Source of the DNA: Lycocorax pyrrhopterus obiensis
Lineage: Eukaryota; Chordata; Aves; Passeriformes; Paradisaeidae
Direction of reading: 5' to 3'
DNA length: 64,000 nucleotides
NCBI GenBank assembly: GCA_014706295.1
Contig: JACSVZ010000012.1
Location: 16,203,255 to 16,267,254, forward strand
Positions 1 to 10,005 of the stretch are shown piece by piece. Numbering within the stretch: the stretch's first letter is position 1; each line of letters opens with the position of its first letter. The translations under genes were made by a program, and so were the position numbers. Below the pieces are notes generated by a model, which worked only from the letters and a program-made list of their open reading frames with translations, made no database searches and was not told where the DNA came from.

Positions 1-1168
1 ATAAACTTTACACCAGGAACAGACTGCTGGGGCCCAAGAAAGCCCCCGTGTTTCCAACAGCCCTGCGTCATGCCAAGCCTCCCTTGCTCGCTGCCATTTG
101 TTATCACAGCTGAGCCCCCGAAATACCCCTGTCAGAAAGACGTCCGCTTCCAGTCCTAGCCAAGATCTGATAAGGATGGAGCATCTGGTCCCCATTAGAG
201 GCTGCTCGCTCTGGTTTCTGGCTGTGCAGGAGGGGGCTCAAGTGCCATGGTGCTCCCACCAGTCCCATCTGGTGAAAATTAGGGAAACAGTAACATCAGG
301 GGGCTGCGGGGGCGGGTGGGGGAGATGTTTTTGTTTTGCTTTGAAAACACGTTCAACTCTTACACTGATGGAGGCCAAGATAACCTCCTCCAGCTCATAC
401 CCAGACCAGCTCCAGGCAAGCAGATGGGAAGGTCCTCTCCTGAACAAGCATCTCCTTCCTGCATCCCTCCATGTAGACAACCCTCAGCGGGTCCATCACC
501 CAGTGTGACGTGATGGAGTGTTCTGCTGAGAGCAAAGACAACTTCCACCCGCCTCAGGTGTGGCTTGTCCCTAGAGAGACTGTGGTAGAAAGCTGTGGGG
601 TCATCCTTTGCCCACGGTCTCCAGGAGTCAGGAGGGGCATCGAGACTCATGAGCTTGGGAAATATTAAGAAAACCTACTTCATTCTAAAACTGAGACAAG
701 GTCAATGCTTGGGTAAAAACCCCGTGTTGGTTCAGGTCCATGGACTGAAATCTTGGAGGTAGGGGAGCAACTGGAGAAAATGGTTTTTACTGCTGCACCA
801 GGACCATCTCCCTGGAGTTGAGGTGAGGGAAGATCTTAAATGAGAGCTGGTGGCTGCAGCACCTGTGGGAATTGCAGAGGCTCCATGTGCTCATCCTGAG
901 CATCCCTGTCAGCAAGGCCATACCCTGGCCAACCCCTTTGTCTATTTGCCCTCCTGCCTGTGCTGCTCACAGCACATGTGGGGCCATGGTTGGCCAGACC
1001 CATGGGTCCAGCTGGGTCTGTGCTGTGCCAGCCCCAGCAGCTGCTTTCCAGTGGTGCTCTGGAAGGGTCCCCCTCCTCTTCACCTCTCTGGGACTGCACC
1101 TTGGGCCCAGTTTGGGGTTTGTGTTGTGCCTCCCCTCTCCCATAACCATTTCTCTCTCTCCCACCCAG
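1..1168 (+). other. NTN3: Netrin intron, 3' part (upstream end outside window)
   Basis: This is non-coding sequence upstream of the first visible netrin exon. It ends in a pyrimidine-rich tract (about 1148-1166) and an AG acceptor at 1167-1168. No frame in it matches the preceding laminin-EGF repeat, so the upstream exons lie outside the window. I see no clear repeat here. Open frames of up to 136 aa are chance frames in GC-rich DNA. Confidence 0.75.
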
Positions 1169-1318
1169 CTTGCGACTGCCACCCAGTCGGCGCGGCCGGC
1201 AAGACCTGCAACCAGACCACGGGGCAGTGCCCGTGCAAGGACGGCGTGACCGGTCTCACCTGCAACCGCTGTGCCAAGGGCTACCAGCAGAGCCGCTCGC
1301 CGGTGGCCCCCTGCATCA
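1169..1318 (+). CDS. NTN3: Netrin exon: last laminin-type EGF repeat (LE3)
   Basis: This exon encodes the third laminin-EGF-like module of a secreted netrin axon-guidance ligand. In netrins the LE modules form a rigid rod and contribute to binding DCC/neogenin and UNC5 receptors. The 150-bp exon begins with CT, completing an Ala codon whose first base is in the previous exon. It then reads [20 protein letters not shown] and continues to SPVAPCI. All eight cysteines of an LE repeat are present, with an N-glycosylation sequon (NQT). The acceptor is CCACCCAG (AG 1167-1168) and the donor is GTGAGT at 1319. One base is left over (phase 1). The tract DGVTGLTC...SRSPVAPC has Leu and Val where netrin-1 usually has Ile, which favours the netrin-3 subgroup. 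Confidence 0.93.
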
Positions 1319-2251
1319 GTGAGTGCCCCACGCCTTACCCTGCACTCAGGGACCCCCACAGGCACTGGGGGATGCCCCTTGGTTCCCCACTCACCTCGGA
1401 TGGTTTGTGGTGGGTGGGAGGCTCAGACAAGAGGGTGTCTGTCCTTATGGACATTCTCCAGGAAGTGGTCAAGTAGGACTCTCTGGTCACTTTCTGGGGT
1501 GACCTGGGCTTCCCCTGCCCCAGCGCAGGAGGCTCTGGATGCTCCCTTGGGTCAGTGCTTCCAGCAGGCTGAAACAGCTCTGCTGGGTCCCATCCTTGGT
1601 ACAGCACGTGCCCTCCTCACGCAGCTGAGCCCTGAGCATGGTCACTTCTGGGGCAAGGCCAGAGCCTGTGGTCAGCATAAAATTCTGTTTATTGTCACAG
1701 TGGGTTTGAATTTGACCCAAGTGGCAGAGGAACAACTTCCCACCCTGCAGCATTTCCTGGGCTGCTGGAGCAGTGGCAGTGCGGGTGACTGGTGGAGCTG
1801 GCTCCTCTCTCTCTGTTCTTCCCCAAATTTTGGTTTAGGAAAGAAATTCCCCCAGGTTTTGCTGCCGAGAGTCCTGAGAAAGTGTTATCTTTTCCCACAT
1901 TTATCCCTGTGCTGAGTAGCCTGAAGCATGCTGAGATCAGCCAAGCACCCATCTGATGTCCAAACTGAGTTCAGATGAGCTGAGCAGCCGGGGAGCATCC
2001 ATCCCTGGAGCACACATCCTTAGGGCTCTCAGGGGTTGCAGAATTGCAGCCTGGCCCGATTTACTGAACTCAGTTTGTGCATCTCCAGGTCTATTCAATT
2101 GTCTGCAATGGTCAGGTCAGATTCGTCCCATCATCTTTCATTTGTGACCGACAAAATTCCCTTGTGGCCCCTTTTCAGAGGGCTCTTGCCCAGCTGTCAC
2201 CCCCAGAGCTGGGGATCTCATCCTTAAGATACCTCTCCCTTTCTTTTCCAG
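1319..2251 (+). other. NTN3: Netrin intron between LE3 and linker exons
   Basis: This 933-bp intron runs from donor GTGAGT (1319) to acceptor TTCTTTTCCAG (AG 2250-2251), and both splice sites match consensus. A 214-aa frame at 1271-1915 reads out of the LE3 exon in the wrong frame and is spurious. I see no repeat or RNA gene here. Confidence 0.85.
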
Positions 2252-2305
2252 AGATTCCTGCCATCAACCCCACCTCCCTGGTCACCAGCACGGAGGCTCC
2301 CGCGG
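2252..2305 (+). CDS. NTN3: Netrin exon: linker between LE3 and NTR domain
   Basis: This 54-bp exon encodes the flexible Ser/Thr/Pro-rich linker joining the LE rod to the C-terminal NTR domain. With the A carried over from the LE3 exon it reads KIPAINPTSLVTSTEAPA. A short linker exon starting K-I-P directly after the last LE cysteine and leading into an acidic residue plus CDSYC is characteristic of netrins. The acceptor is TTTTCCAG and the donor is GTAAGT-like (GTAAG at 2306-2310). One base (G) is left for the next exon. The linker sequence is the most subtype-specific part and does not match the netrin-1 linker I know. The exon is too short to be found as an open frame alone; its identity rests on phase and context. 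Confidence 0.88.
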
Positions 2306-3973
2306 GTAAGTGCTCCATGTCTCTGGCCGAGTCCATGGCCCCAGCCCTGCCCAGGGACCTGGGGGCCGATCCCACCTACCCTCTCCCTGGCACAGCACAG
2401 CGGATGGCTGAGCTCTACCAAACCATTTGGCAAAAAATCCATGGTGAAAAATTTTGGTGAAAGATGTGACTGAGATTTAAAATCCTGTGTATTTCTGGAA
2501 AGGAACTGACTAAGATTGATGGACGTTTTTGGGAAAGGCTTTCTCCATGCCCTCGAAGGAGGAGCGCAGGGATGCAGCCCACCGGGGCCTCACCATCCCT
2601 TGGCAGGTTAAGGCAGGGATTGTGGCATATGGCACCAGTGGGTGCTTGGGAGCTGGCTTTGTTCAGCCTCCTTCTATCAGCGCCAGTGCAAGAAGTTTCT
2701 CCTCAGTGTCCTTTGCCTCTGCAAGGCCCCAGCTCTCTGGGAGGTGCTGGGGCAGTGGGGGTCTGGCAGCTCTCAGGCAGGCTCCAGGGCCCCTGTGCTG
2801 GGGCACAGGCTGCCAGGTCTCCCCTGGGACATGGGTGACACGGTGCTCACCTCATCCAGGTCTGGAGGAGTGAAGGGTCTGGGCATGAGCTGCTTGTCCT
2901 GGCTGTGCGGGGTGACGGGACCATGGGTGATTTGACCACGGAAGGACCAGTGTCACTGCTGTGGTCACCTGGTGAGGGGTGACAGCTCCATTGACAGACT
3001 GCAGGCCTTGCACAGGCAAAGGAGGCATTGCTGCCATGGTCCTCAGAGCTCCTCAAGAGCTGCCCTGGTTCCCCAGACTGGAGTGGGAAGGTTGGCATCT
3101 CGGTACAGGCTGAGGTTCACTTGTGCTCCTGCAGAGGCTTGGCTGGGGCTGGGCACTGCTGGGTGGGTCCATGGATGCTCCCTGCACTGATGGATTAGGG
3201 TCCTTCTTCCAGCCTGACCGGGGACCAAGGTTCCACCCAAGTGCCCTGAGCCCCCACTGTGTCATGGCACATCCCAGCAGCACCAAGCAGTGCTGTGCCA
3301 GCCCCTGGATCCAGTGCCACCATGCTCAGCCCTCCCGTGCTGCAGGATGTGCCCAGCAGGGTAAAGAGGGCTGTAGCAGGGCCTTCCTCCCTCCCCTCCT
3401 CTTCCTTCTGCAGTCCGCTCAGCACTGCAGTGCGGCTGTTCCCACCATCCCAAGTCTATCCCTCTGTAGGGATTCCAAGCCAGGTGGAGGGGGAGAAGCC
3501 AGGAAAGAAGCAGCCCCTTCCCTCCTTGGGCCACCCCTCTTCCTGCTGTCCCCAAGACCCCAGTCTTCCTCTGCCTTTCACTGTGGTGGAATAGACATCC
3601 CAAGCAATCCTCCACTTCATCCCATGGCACATGCTCCTGTGAACGCAGCAGGGGCACCTCCAGCTCCCCACTCCCATATTTAATGAGCAGCTTCCCCAAG
3701 GAAGCCTACATGCTTCTTGTAGAGCCAGTGCTCTGTTTGTATCCATCTCCCCAGCTCCCCTTACCATGGCCACCTTGCCTTGGCAGTGGAAAATGCCAAC
3801 AGCTTCTTCCCAGGCTTATGTGTGCCTGGGATGTGCTCTCCGGCCTTCTGGGAACATCTTCCAGCACGGCCGCTGCAGCCCCGTGCATGAACTCAGTGGC
3901 TGCAGGAGAGGGCCAGAGACAAGGTGTGTTGAAGGGATAGAATCTTTGGCCCCTCACAGCAAGGCAGATACTG

Positions 3974-4404
3974 AGGGGCTGGAGCATGTCTAGAGAAGGG
4001 AAAGGAACTGGGGAAGGGTCTGGAGCACAAGTCTGATGAGGAGAAGCTGAAGGAGCTGGGAGGCTCAGGGGTGATGTCTTCTCTGTACAACTCCCTGATG
4101 GGAGGGGGCAGCCAGGGGGGGTTGGGCTCTGCTCCCAGGGAACAAGGCATGGAACAACAGGAAGTGGCCTCAAGCTGTGCCAGGGGAGGTTCAGGTTGGA
4201 CATCAGGAAAAATTTCTTCCCTGAAAGGGTTGTCAGGCAGTGAACCAGGCTGCCCAGGGCAGTGGTGGAGTCACCATCCCTGAAAGTGTTCTAAAAGCAA
4301 GTAGATGTGGCTCTTTGCAATGTGGTTTAGTGGGCACTGTGGTATTTGATTCAAGGTTGGACTTGATGATCTCGGAGGCCTTTTCCAGCCTTAATGGTTC
4401 TGTG
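3974..4404 (+). mobile_element. CR1 LINE fragment, + orientation
   Basis: This is a 5'-truncated chicken-repeat-1 (CR1) non-LTR retrotransposon 3' end, the dominant LINE of birds. Recognisable landmarks in order are AGAAGCTGAAGGAGCTGGG, GGACATCAGGAAAAATTTC, CAGGCTGCCCAGGGCAGTGG, and GGTTGGACTTGATGATCTC close to the end. The typical ATTCTATG tail is degraded to ATGGTTCTGTG. It lies inside a netrin intron in the same orientation as the gene. Interruptions and lack of coding capacity show it is an old inactive copy. Confidence 0.85.
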
Positions 4405-4889
4405 TTCCTCTGGCAGGAGTAAAGTGTGTGGAGGGGGATGGAGAGGGGAGATGCACAGGGGGAACCAGCAGCTCCTTGCAGAGTGGTGCTGGCTTAGCAC
4501 ACGTGGACCCCACGGAGTAGTGCAGAGCCTGGGAACTCTGTACAGCCTGGCACCCCACCCAGCACCTTTGGGCACTGCTGAGCCCTCACAGCTCTGCCCC
4601 ACAGAGGCTCTGGAAAATAGGAGGTGTTTTCAGGACAGTGAGGAGCAGCCCTGCCTGGATCTGGCAGAGGTTTCCCTCCTCACTGTGGCAGAGGGGGCGA
4701 GATGCAACTTGGAGTGCACACCTTGCTCGATGGGAAGGTGCTGAGCTGAAGTGATGGCACCACTGCTGGGGGGCTGCGTGGGACAGGGCACACCACCGCC
4801 TCTGCTCCTGCCTGCCCTGCCCACCCTGCCAGCTGTGAGCAGGGAGCTGGAACATCAGGCTTTGGGAAAAGGAAAAAAGTGGGGGGCGG

Positions 4890-5165
4890 AATGGGGGATT
4901 TGGCCAGTTTTATTGCCAACAGAGAGTGCCGCATGGAGCGGAGTTAATCCAGGTGACTCCCCTCCAGTGCTTTATAAATAGGAACAGTCTCACAGTGATG
5001 TCTGAGCTGTTCAGCTGCGCAAAAATAAACAGCACTGGCGGAGAGCTGGGTTGTTTGCTCTGTTTTAGCGGAGCAGGTCTGCCTCAAACTGCCTCCAGTT
5101 TATCTGTGGGTTTGTTGGTTTAAGATTTCTGGCTTCTAGCTCAAATATCTTTAATGCAAAGTAGC
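4890..5165. promoter_or_regulatory. AT-rich intronic island, candidate conserved element
   Basis: This block is visibly less GC-rich than its surroundings. It includes GCTTTATAAATAGG (TATA- or MEF2-like), GCAAAAATAAACAGC (forkhead-like) and CAAATATCTTTAATGC. It has no repeat signature and no coding frame. The compositional contrast and motif density suggest an enhancer-like element, but this is inference only. Confidence 0.35.
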
Positions 5166-5754
5166 TGCCTCTGCCCAGAGTCTGTGCCACTGGAGGATCA
5201 GGGGGGCCGGTGAGGATCCTGCTGCTCCCTTCACTGGGGGGATCAGAGGTGGGGGGTGATGCTGCCCTGGCTGGCACTGCCATGGTTACCTGCACCTGCT
5301 GCAGGGCCGCCTACAGTGGTCCTTCCTGCCCACACCCTGCCTGCTCCCTCCCTGCTCCCTGATGCCCCTCTGCCTATATCCCTCTGCCCCAGGAGCCCCC
5401 AGCTGCCCCTGAGCAGGGCAGTCCTCAAGGGGCCCTCAGCACCTCAGGCAGCCTGCAAGCCCCTTCTCCCCCCATTTCCCCACCTCCCACCCTGCCTCTG
5501 GCAGCAGGTGCTGGCTGCAGGAACAGGGGGACATTGTTCAGGGCTGCCATGCTCAGGTGCTGGGCTTCCTGCCCTCTCCCCATCCTCCTCCACGCAGGGT
5601 TCAGTCCCTGGGTGTGTCCAGGCTTTTCACTGTCATTGCCATCTTCTGCATCACTTTTCTCAGCTTTCTCCTGCCTTTCCGATCTTCCACAGCCTTTGAG
5701 GTCCAGCTTTGATGTCTGTGCCTGAGCAACTGACTGGCTTGGTGATGAAACGTC

Positions 5755-6000
5755 CTGGGTCCACTTCTCATAATTTTTATTACTATTATCTTAAAATATT
5801 TTCCACTTAGTGGAAAAAAATAAAATCCACGCTCCCCATTAGCAGAATTAACAAAACTCGTGGAGTGCAAAACAGGGCTTTAAAGGAATTCAAAGTAAGC
5901 AGTAAAAGATTTGCAGCCATAGCACCTAATTAAGTTACATCTCTCTTAAAACAAAATGCTCCTTTTTTTTCAAGGAGAGGAGAAGTAAACCAGATGTGCA
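5755..6000. promoter_or_regulatory. AT-rich intronic block with perfect hairpin, candidate conserved element
   Basis: This sharp AT-rich island in a GC-rich intron contains a perfect 8-bp inverted repeat, TTTTCCAC-TTA-GTGGAAAA (5799-5817). It also has homeodomain-like cores (CCTAATTAAG near 5926; CATTAGCAG). No transposon signature is visible. It resembles vertebrate conserved non-coding elements, but conservation cannot be tested here. Confidence 0.4.
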
Positions 6001-6114
6001 AACCTGCCACCTCTCAGCCACGCTCTCCCCCGCAGGGGTGGCGAATGCCCGCACCAGGCCGGTGGCTCTGGTTATCAGCTGCCTCCTCCCACTCTGTACC
6101 CATAGCATCTCCCA

Positions 6115-6335
6115 GGGATGCAGCAGTGTTAGAGCTGGGGCTGTAGCACGTCACAGGGATGCATTTGTGCCTGGGATGGGGCTGTAGTGAATCGCAGGGA
6201 TGCAGCAGTGTCAGGGATGGGGATGTAACACATCCCAGTGATGCCTCAGTCTCAGAGATTGCTCTGCGGCTTGTCCCAGATGTGTCAGTGTCAGGGATGG
6301 GGCTGTAGCATACCCCAGGGGTGCAGCAGCATTTC
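6115..6335 (+). repeat. 41-bp minisatellite, array 1
   Basis: Imperfect tandem units start near 6115, 6156, 6197, 6238, 6279 and 6318, a spacing of 41 bp (last step 39). A typical unit begins GGGATGCAGCAGTGT and ends GGGGCTGTAGCACATCCCA. The period is not a multiple of three and the array is intronic, so it is not coding. The same unit recurs in a second array about 1.1 kb downstream. Confidence 0.85.
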
Positions 6336-6879
6336 AGGATTTGTGGGTGCACTTTCATGCCGTGGACTGTGCCAGGTCTCTGCCGATCCCCAGCCCTTCT
6401 GTGCGGCTTGGCTGCCCCGTCCAGCTGCACTACACGGCAGAAGGGTGGCTGCAGGTGGAGGCTGAAGTTGATCTTCTCCCCACTGTGGAACGTGTAATGC
6501 CATGGGCTCTCTGGGGCATTCCTGTCTGTGGGAACAGCCCCCATCAGGCACACAGCATCCCAGCACACTCGGGAGAATGGAACCACGGTCCATAGCTGTG
6601 TTGTGACCAGGACTAGGGGGCTGAGACCCCGAGCAGAGCCCTGCTATGGCAAAAGCCTGCAGGAACAGGAGAGGATGCCCAGAGAGAGGCAGTCTAGGGA
6701 GATGCAGGCAGGATCCATCTGCCCTGACATCCCTGGCCACTTTCCAGACACAGCACCCGTGTCTGCCCCACACCCAGTGATGGAGGCCATGTGCTCAGGG
6801 CCAAGGAAAGGAAACACTTCTGGACTTTTTTTTCTTCTCAAGTTTCTTAGGTAACTGGAGCAGGAATTGATTTTACATT

Positions 6880-7005
6880 TGAGGAATGTTCCTCAGCACA
6901 AAGCCGTGGTTAAAAAAATTCCCGAACTAATCCTAAATTGTTAATTCCCCACACCATTTTCTGGCTCCTTTGAATCACAGTGTTATGTTGTTAATCATGA
7001 GCAGG
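6880..7005. promoter_or_regulatory. Short AT-rich intronic block, candidate element
   Basis: This run contains AATTCCCGAACTAATCC, AAATTGTTAATTCC and GTTGTTAATCATGAG, and is more AT-rich than both flanks. It has no repeat or coding signature. It may be a regulatory element, but the support is weak. Confidence 0.25.
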
Positions 7006-7410
7006 AGCCCAGGGCAGTTACTGGATTTCTTCCTGCTTTTCTTTCATCCCCATTGCTGAGGGAAGGGGGTGGCAGGTTGGCTGAAGCTGCCCCGCGGCCT
7101 GCTCCCACCACACATCGCCCCACACTCCATCACTCCACCACCCCACAACCCCTCACGCACCACCCATCACCCCCCTGGGCCACCGTGCAGCCGAACACCC
7201 AGGCCATGCCACCCTCCTCCCCCACAGCACCCGGTGTCCATGGGTGGGCCTGTGGCACAATGGTTTCTGCGCCCCTTTTCCTGGGGAGGAAAAGGTCTCC
7301 TGTCCTGATGGGCACTCCCCAAAATAAGGTGGGAGGCTGTCTGTGGAGTCCCTTTCATGGAGCAGGAAAAGATGGAGAGGTGTGTCAGGATGGGCCTGTG
7401 GCCTGTCTCG

Positions 7411-7545
7411 GGGGACACAGCGGGGTCTGGGATGGGGTTGTAGTGTATCCCAGAGAAAAGAGCAGGCTGAGGCTGTAGCGCATCCCGGGGATGCAGCAGG
7501 GTCCAGGCTGAGGCTGTAGCACAACCCAGGGATGCAGTGGGTGAG
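7411..7545 (+). repeat. 41-bp minisatellite, array 2
   Basis: At least three diverged copies of the unit seen at 6115-6335 occur here in the same orientation (GGCTGAGGCTGTAGC, CATCCCGGGGATGCAGCAGG). The last two starts, at 7488 and 7529, are exactly 41 bp apart. About 1.08 kb of non-repetitive sequence separates the arrays, so the unit was duplicated or split within one intron. Confidence 0.75.
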
Positions 7546-9117
7546 GGCACGTTCAGTGCCACCGCCAAACACTCCAGCACACTCAGCCGCCACCCCCGTA
7601 CGGAGAGGCCCTGAGCCCCCTCTGTAGCCACCACCGCTGTCTCAGGGGAGGCAGCAGGGCCAAGGCAGCTCTGCCAGCCCAGGCAGAGGGGCAGTGTGGC
7701 AGCACGGGGGGGGCTGAACTGCGAATCAGAGCTCACCCCCCTCTGCCAAGAATTAGCTTCGCGCTGCACTGCTTCTGTCACTGACAAATTTGGAACAGGT
7801 GGCATGAAGTCCCAGATAAAAAGGAACTGAGCAGAGAGGAGAACAGCAGAGCCCGGGGTGAGTTTGTGCTCCTGGGCTTCTTTCTTTCCTCATTTCTCCT
7901 CCTCCCTTTGGCACAGGGTTCTGTTATTCCCCATCTTCCCCCAGAGCTTCGCCTCCATCCCCAGTGATCACTGTGGCAACCCGCAAACAAAGACAACTTT
8001 AGAGGCTGCTGGCTCTGTCCTGGGACTCGGGGCCAAGCCAGAGGGAGAACCTGCGAAAGGCAGAGAAAAGAAGAAAGATGGGCTCAGAAAAAGCATGCCA
8101 CTTGGAAAGAGACAAATTGAGATGTTCAAAGGAAGATGGCAGGGGAAAGAAAGGAGGAGAACAGGGCTGCTTCGGGCAATTGTTGGGATCAAAGGCTTTG
8201 GGGAGAAGGAAAGAGGCATTCGCTGCCCTCCCTCTGCTTGAGATGCAAATCTGGGGGCTTTAGAAATGCACAGAAAAAAACTTCCTGGAGGACAGGAGCC
8301 TTGGGGGACAGCAGGGTGGTGGAGGACAGCCTGGTGGCCTCCCCAACCCCTCTGGAGCAGCCTGAGCAGGGGATGCCTGGGCAGCAGGAGTGACATGGTG
8401 GAGCAGAGCCACTTCTGTCACCTGTCTCCTTCCCACAGCCTGAGTCCCCTTCCCCACTCATGGGAACCTACGAGGCACAGGTCCCTGGAGGGGCTGCCCC
8501 TGAGGGTGCTTCCCACCACTCTGGCCCCTGAGAGCTGAATCTCTCTGAGGATCACAACCCCCTTGGTCTGGTGTCAGACCTGCCTTTGGATCTGCCCCCT
8601 GTGGGGCTGGTTGTGGGATTGGTGCCAAATCCTCTTTTCCCACATCACCCAGCTGTTCTATTGGCTCTCCTTGGCCATGGCCCCTGCTGGCTCTCCATGG
8701 AGGCCACTGTCACCTCATCTGCATTCCTCCCATCCATCCCTTTCTGTGTCTGGCAGGAGTCTCCAGGCTTCCTCCACCAGCCCCATGCTGACTTATCCTG
8801 CAGGACGAGTGACAGAGTCTGCTCAGTGCACCCAAGGCCACTTGGTTCCTCTTCTCAGCTGATGTGGTATCGGGCTTTCGTGCTGGTCTTTGAGCCCCCA
8901 GCCCCTGTGAGGTGCCAGGGGAGCAGCTGGACTCAACAAACCCCCATCCCCAGCAGTGCCCAGGCCCTGGCTCAGGACGAGTCAAATACCCACCACCTTC
9001 TGCCAGGATGGGTCTTGCTGCTGTCCCCTCCACCCCACTCCCTCTTCCCCTGTGGTGAGATGAGTCCCCACGTGCCTCAAGCCCCTCAGTGCTCAACCCA
9101 CTGTTCTTCTGCCGCAG

Positions 9118-9192
9118 ACTGTGACTCCTACTGCAAACCAGCCAAGGGCAACTACAAGATTAACATGAAGAAGTACTGCAAGAAGGACTATG
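9118..9192 (+). CDS. NTN3: Netrin exon: start of NTR (C345C) domain
   Basis: This 75-bp exon opens the C-terminal netrin (NTR/C345C) module. With G carried over from the linker exon it reads D then CDSYCKPAKGNYKINMKKYC, followed by KKDY. The paired CDSYC cysteines and the KKYC cysteine are the first three disulphide cysteines of the module. The tract CKPAKGNYKI resembles the netrin-3 subgroup pattern (CKPA.G.Y.I) more than netrin-1, which has CKASKGKLKI. The acceptor is GCCGCAG (AG 9116-9117), the donor is GTAAGG at 9193, and one base is left over, keeping phase with the final exon. Confidence 0.93.
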
Positions 9193-9453
9193 GTAAGGAC
9201 CTCCAACCTCCCTGGGCCACCCTGGGCTTTGCCCCAGAGGCAGATGAGGGCTGGCTGTGGGTGGGCCAGATGAAGGCATCCAGAGCGTGGGGAACACTCT
9301 GTATGGAGAGGGGTCCCCAAATCAGCCCTCCCAAAGCTGCAGTGGATGAGGCAGGTGGGGCTGCTGGGTAAGGGCAGGTCCTGTCACCAGCCTTCCTTTG
9401 GGGAGCAAGGCAAAGCATCCCCCCTCACTATGCCTCCCCCTTTTTTCCCTCAG
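9193..9453 (+). other. NTN3: Last netrin intron
   Basis: This 261-bp intron runs from donor GTAAGG to a strong polypyrimidine tract and acceptor (CCCCCTTTTTTCCCTCAG, AG 9452-9453). It contains nothing else recognisable. Confidence 0.88.
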
Positions 9454-9782
9454 TGGTCCAGGTGAACATCCTAGAAATGGAGACGGTGGCCAACTGGGCC
9501 AAGTTCACCATCAACATCCTCTCTGTCTACAAGTGCCGTGATGAGCGGGTCAAGCGCGGTGACAACTTTTTGTGGATCCACCTGAAAGACCTGTCCTGCA
9601 AGTGCCCCAAGATCCAGATCAGCAAGAAGTACTTGGTCATGGGGATCAGCGAAAACTCCACTGACCGGCCTGGACTGATGGCTGACAAGAACAGCCTGGT
9701 CATCCAGTGGCGGGATGCCTGGACACGCCGCCTTCGGAAACTGCAGCGGCGGGAGAAGAAGGGCAAGTGCGTGAAGCCCTGA
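9454..9782 (+). CDS. NTN3: Netrin terminal exon: rest of NTR domain and basic C-terminus
   Basis: This is the final coding exon, ending at TGA 9780-9782. With G from the previous exon it starts [19 protein letters not shown] and contains the NTR signature LSCKCPKI, the strand motif KKYLVMG, and [18 protein letters not shown]. It ends in a strongly basic tail ([11 protein letters not shown]). In netrins this basic domain binds heparin and heparan sulphate and limits diffusion of the secreted ligand. The phrase [15 protein letters not shown] is the netrin-3 form; netrin-1 has WRDTWARRLRKFQQRE. I therefore call NTN3 (chick netrin-2), but another netrin paralogue remains possible. Counting both NTR exons there are seven cysteines; the one in VYKCRDE is not in the netrin-1 NTR domain as I know it. 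Confidence 0.93.
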
Positions 9783-10005
9783 GGGGTTTGCACCCAGCCT
9801 GTCCCCCATGCTCAGCCCCAGCCCAGCTGGGCGCTGCCAGACTGCGCCCACAGACTCTGTACATATATATAGTGTGAACGGACTCTTTGTCTATAGTGTA
9901 TATTTTGGCCATGGTTTCCCATTGTGTGCGTGTGCATGGGTGGGTGTGCGTGTCAGTCCTTTTCTCTAAGTGTGTATTAAAAATAATGCAGTACTGACAA
10001 ACCTT
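9783..10005 (+). other. NTN3: Netrin 3' UTR (proximal form)
   Basis: This untranslated sequence follows the TGA and includes a CTGTACATATATATAG run near 9855-9875 and a TG-rich stretch (9920-9955). The end is set by a poly(A) signal at 9976-9981; the exact cleavage site is an estimate. Confidence 0.65.
9976..9981 (+). promoter_or_regulatory. NTN3: Poly(A) signal ATTAAA (proximal)
   Basis: ATTAAA, the commonest variant of AATAAA, lies 194 bp past the stop. It is followed about 50 bp later by a GT-rich stretch (CCTGTGGGTGCCTGTC) that could serve as the downstream element. Confidence 0.6.

Larger units (their letters stand above)
2306..9117 (+). other. NTN3: Large netrin intron (6.8 kb)
   Basis: This intron separates the linker exon from the first NTR exon. 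The donor is GTAAG (2306) and the acceptor is TCTTCTGCCGCAG (AG 9116-9117). It contains a CR1 fragment (3974-4404), AT-rich regulatory-looking blocks near 4.9-5.15, 5.76-6.0 and 6.88-7.0 kb, and two arrays of one 41-bp minisatellite (6115-6335 and 7411-7545). The remainder (2.3-3.97, 7.55-9.1 kb) is GC-rich with no recognised structure. The 266-aa frame at 8571-9371 only runs through the next exon and is not a separate gene. Confidence 0.85.

Noticed and set aside
850..1476. 208-aa + frame through the LE3 exon
   Set aside because: Only the middle (1169-1318) is netrin; both flanks are intron, bounded by good splice sites.
8571..9371. 266-aa + frame spanning the first NTR exon
   Set aside because: Reads intron on both sides of exon 9118-9192; only that exon is coding.
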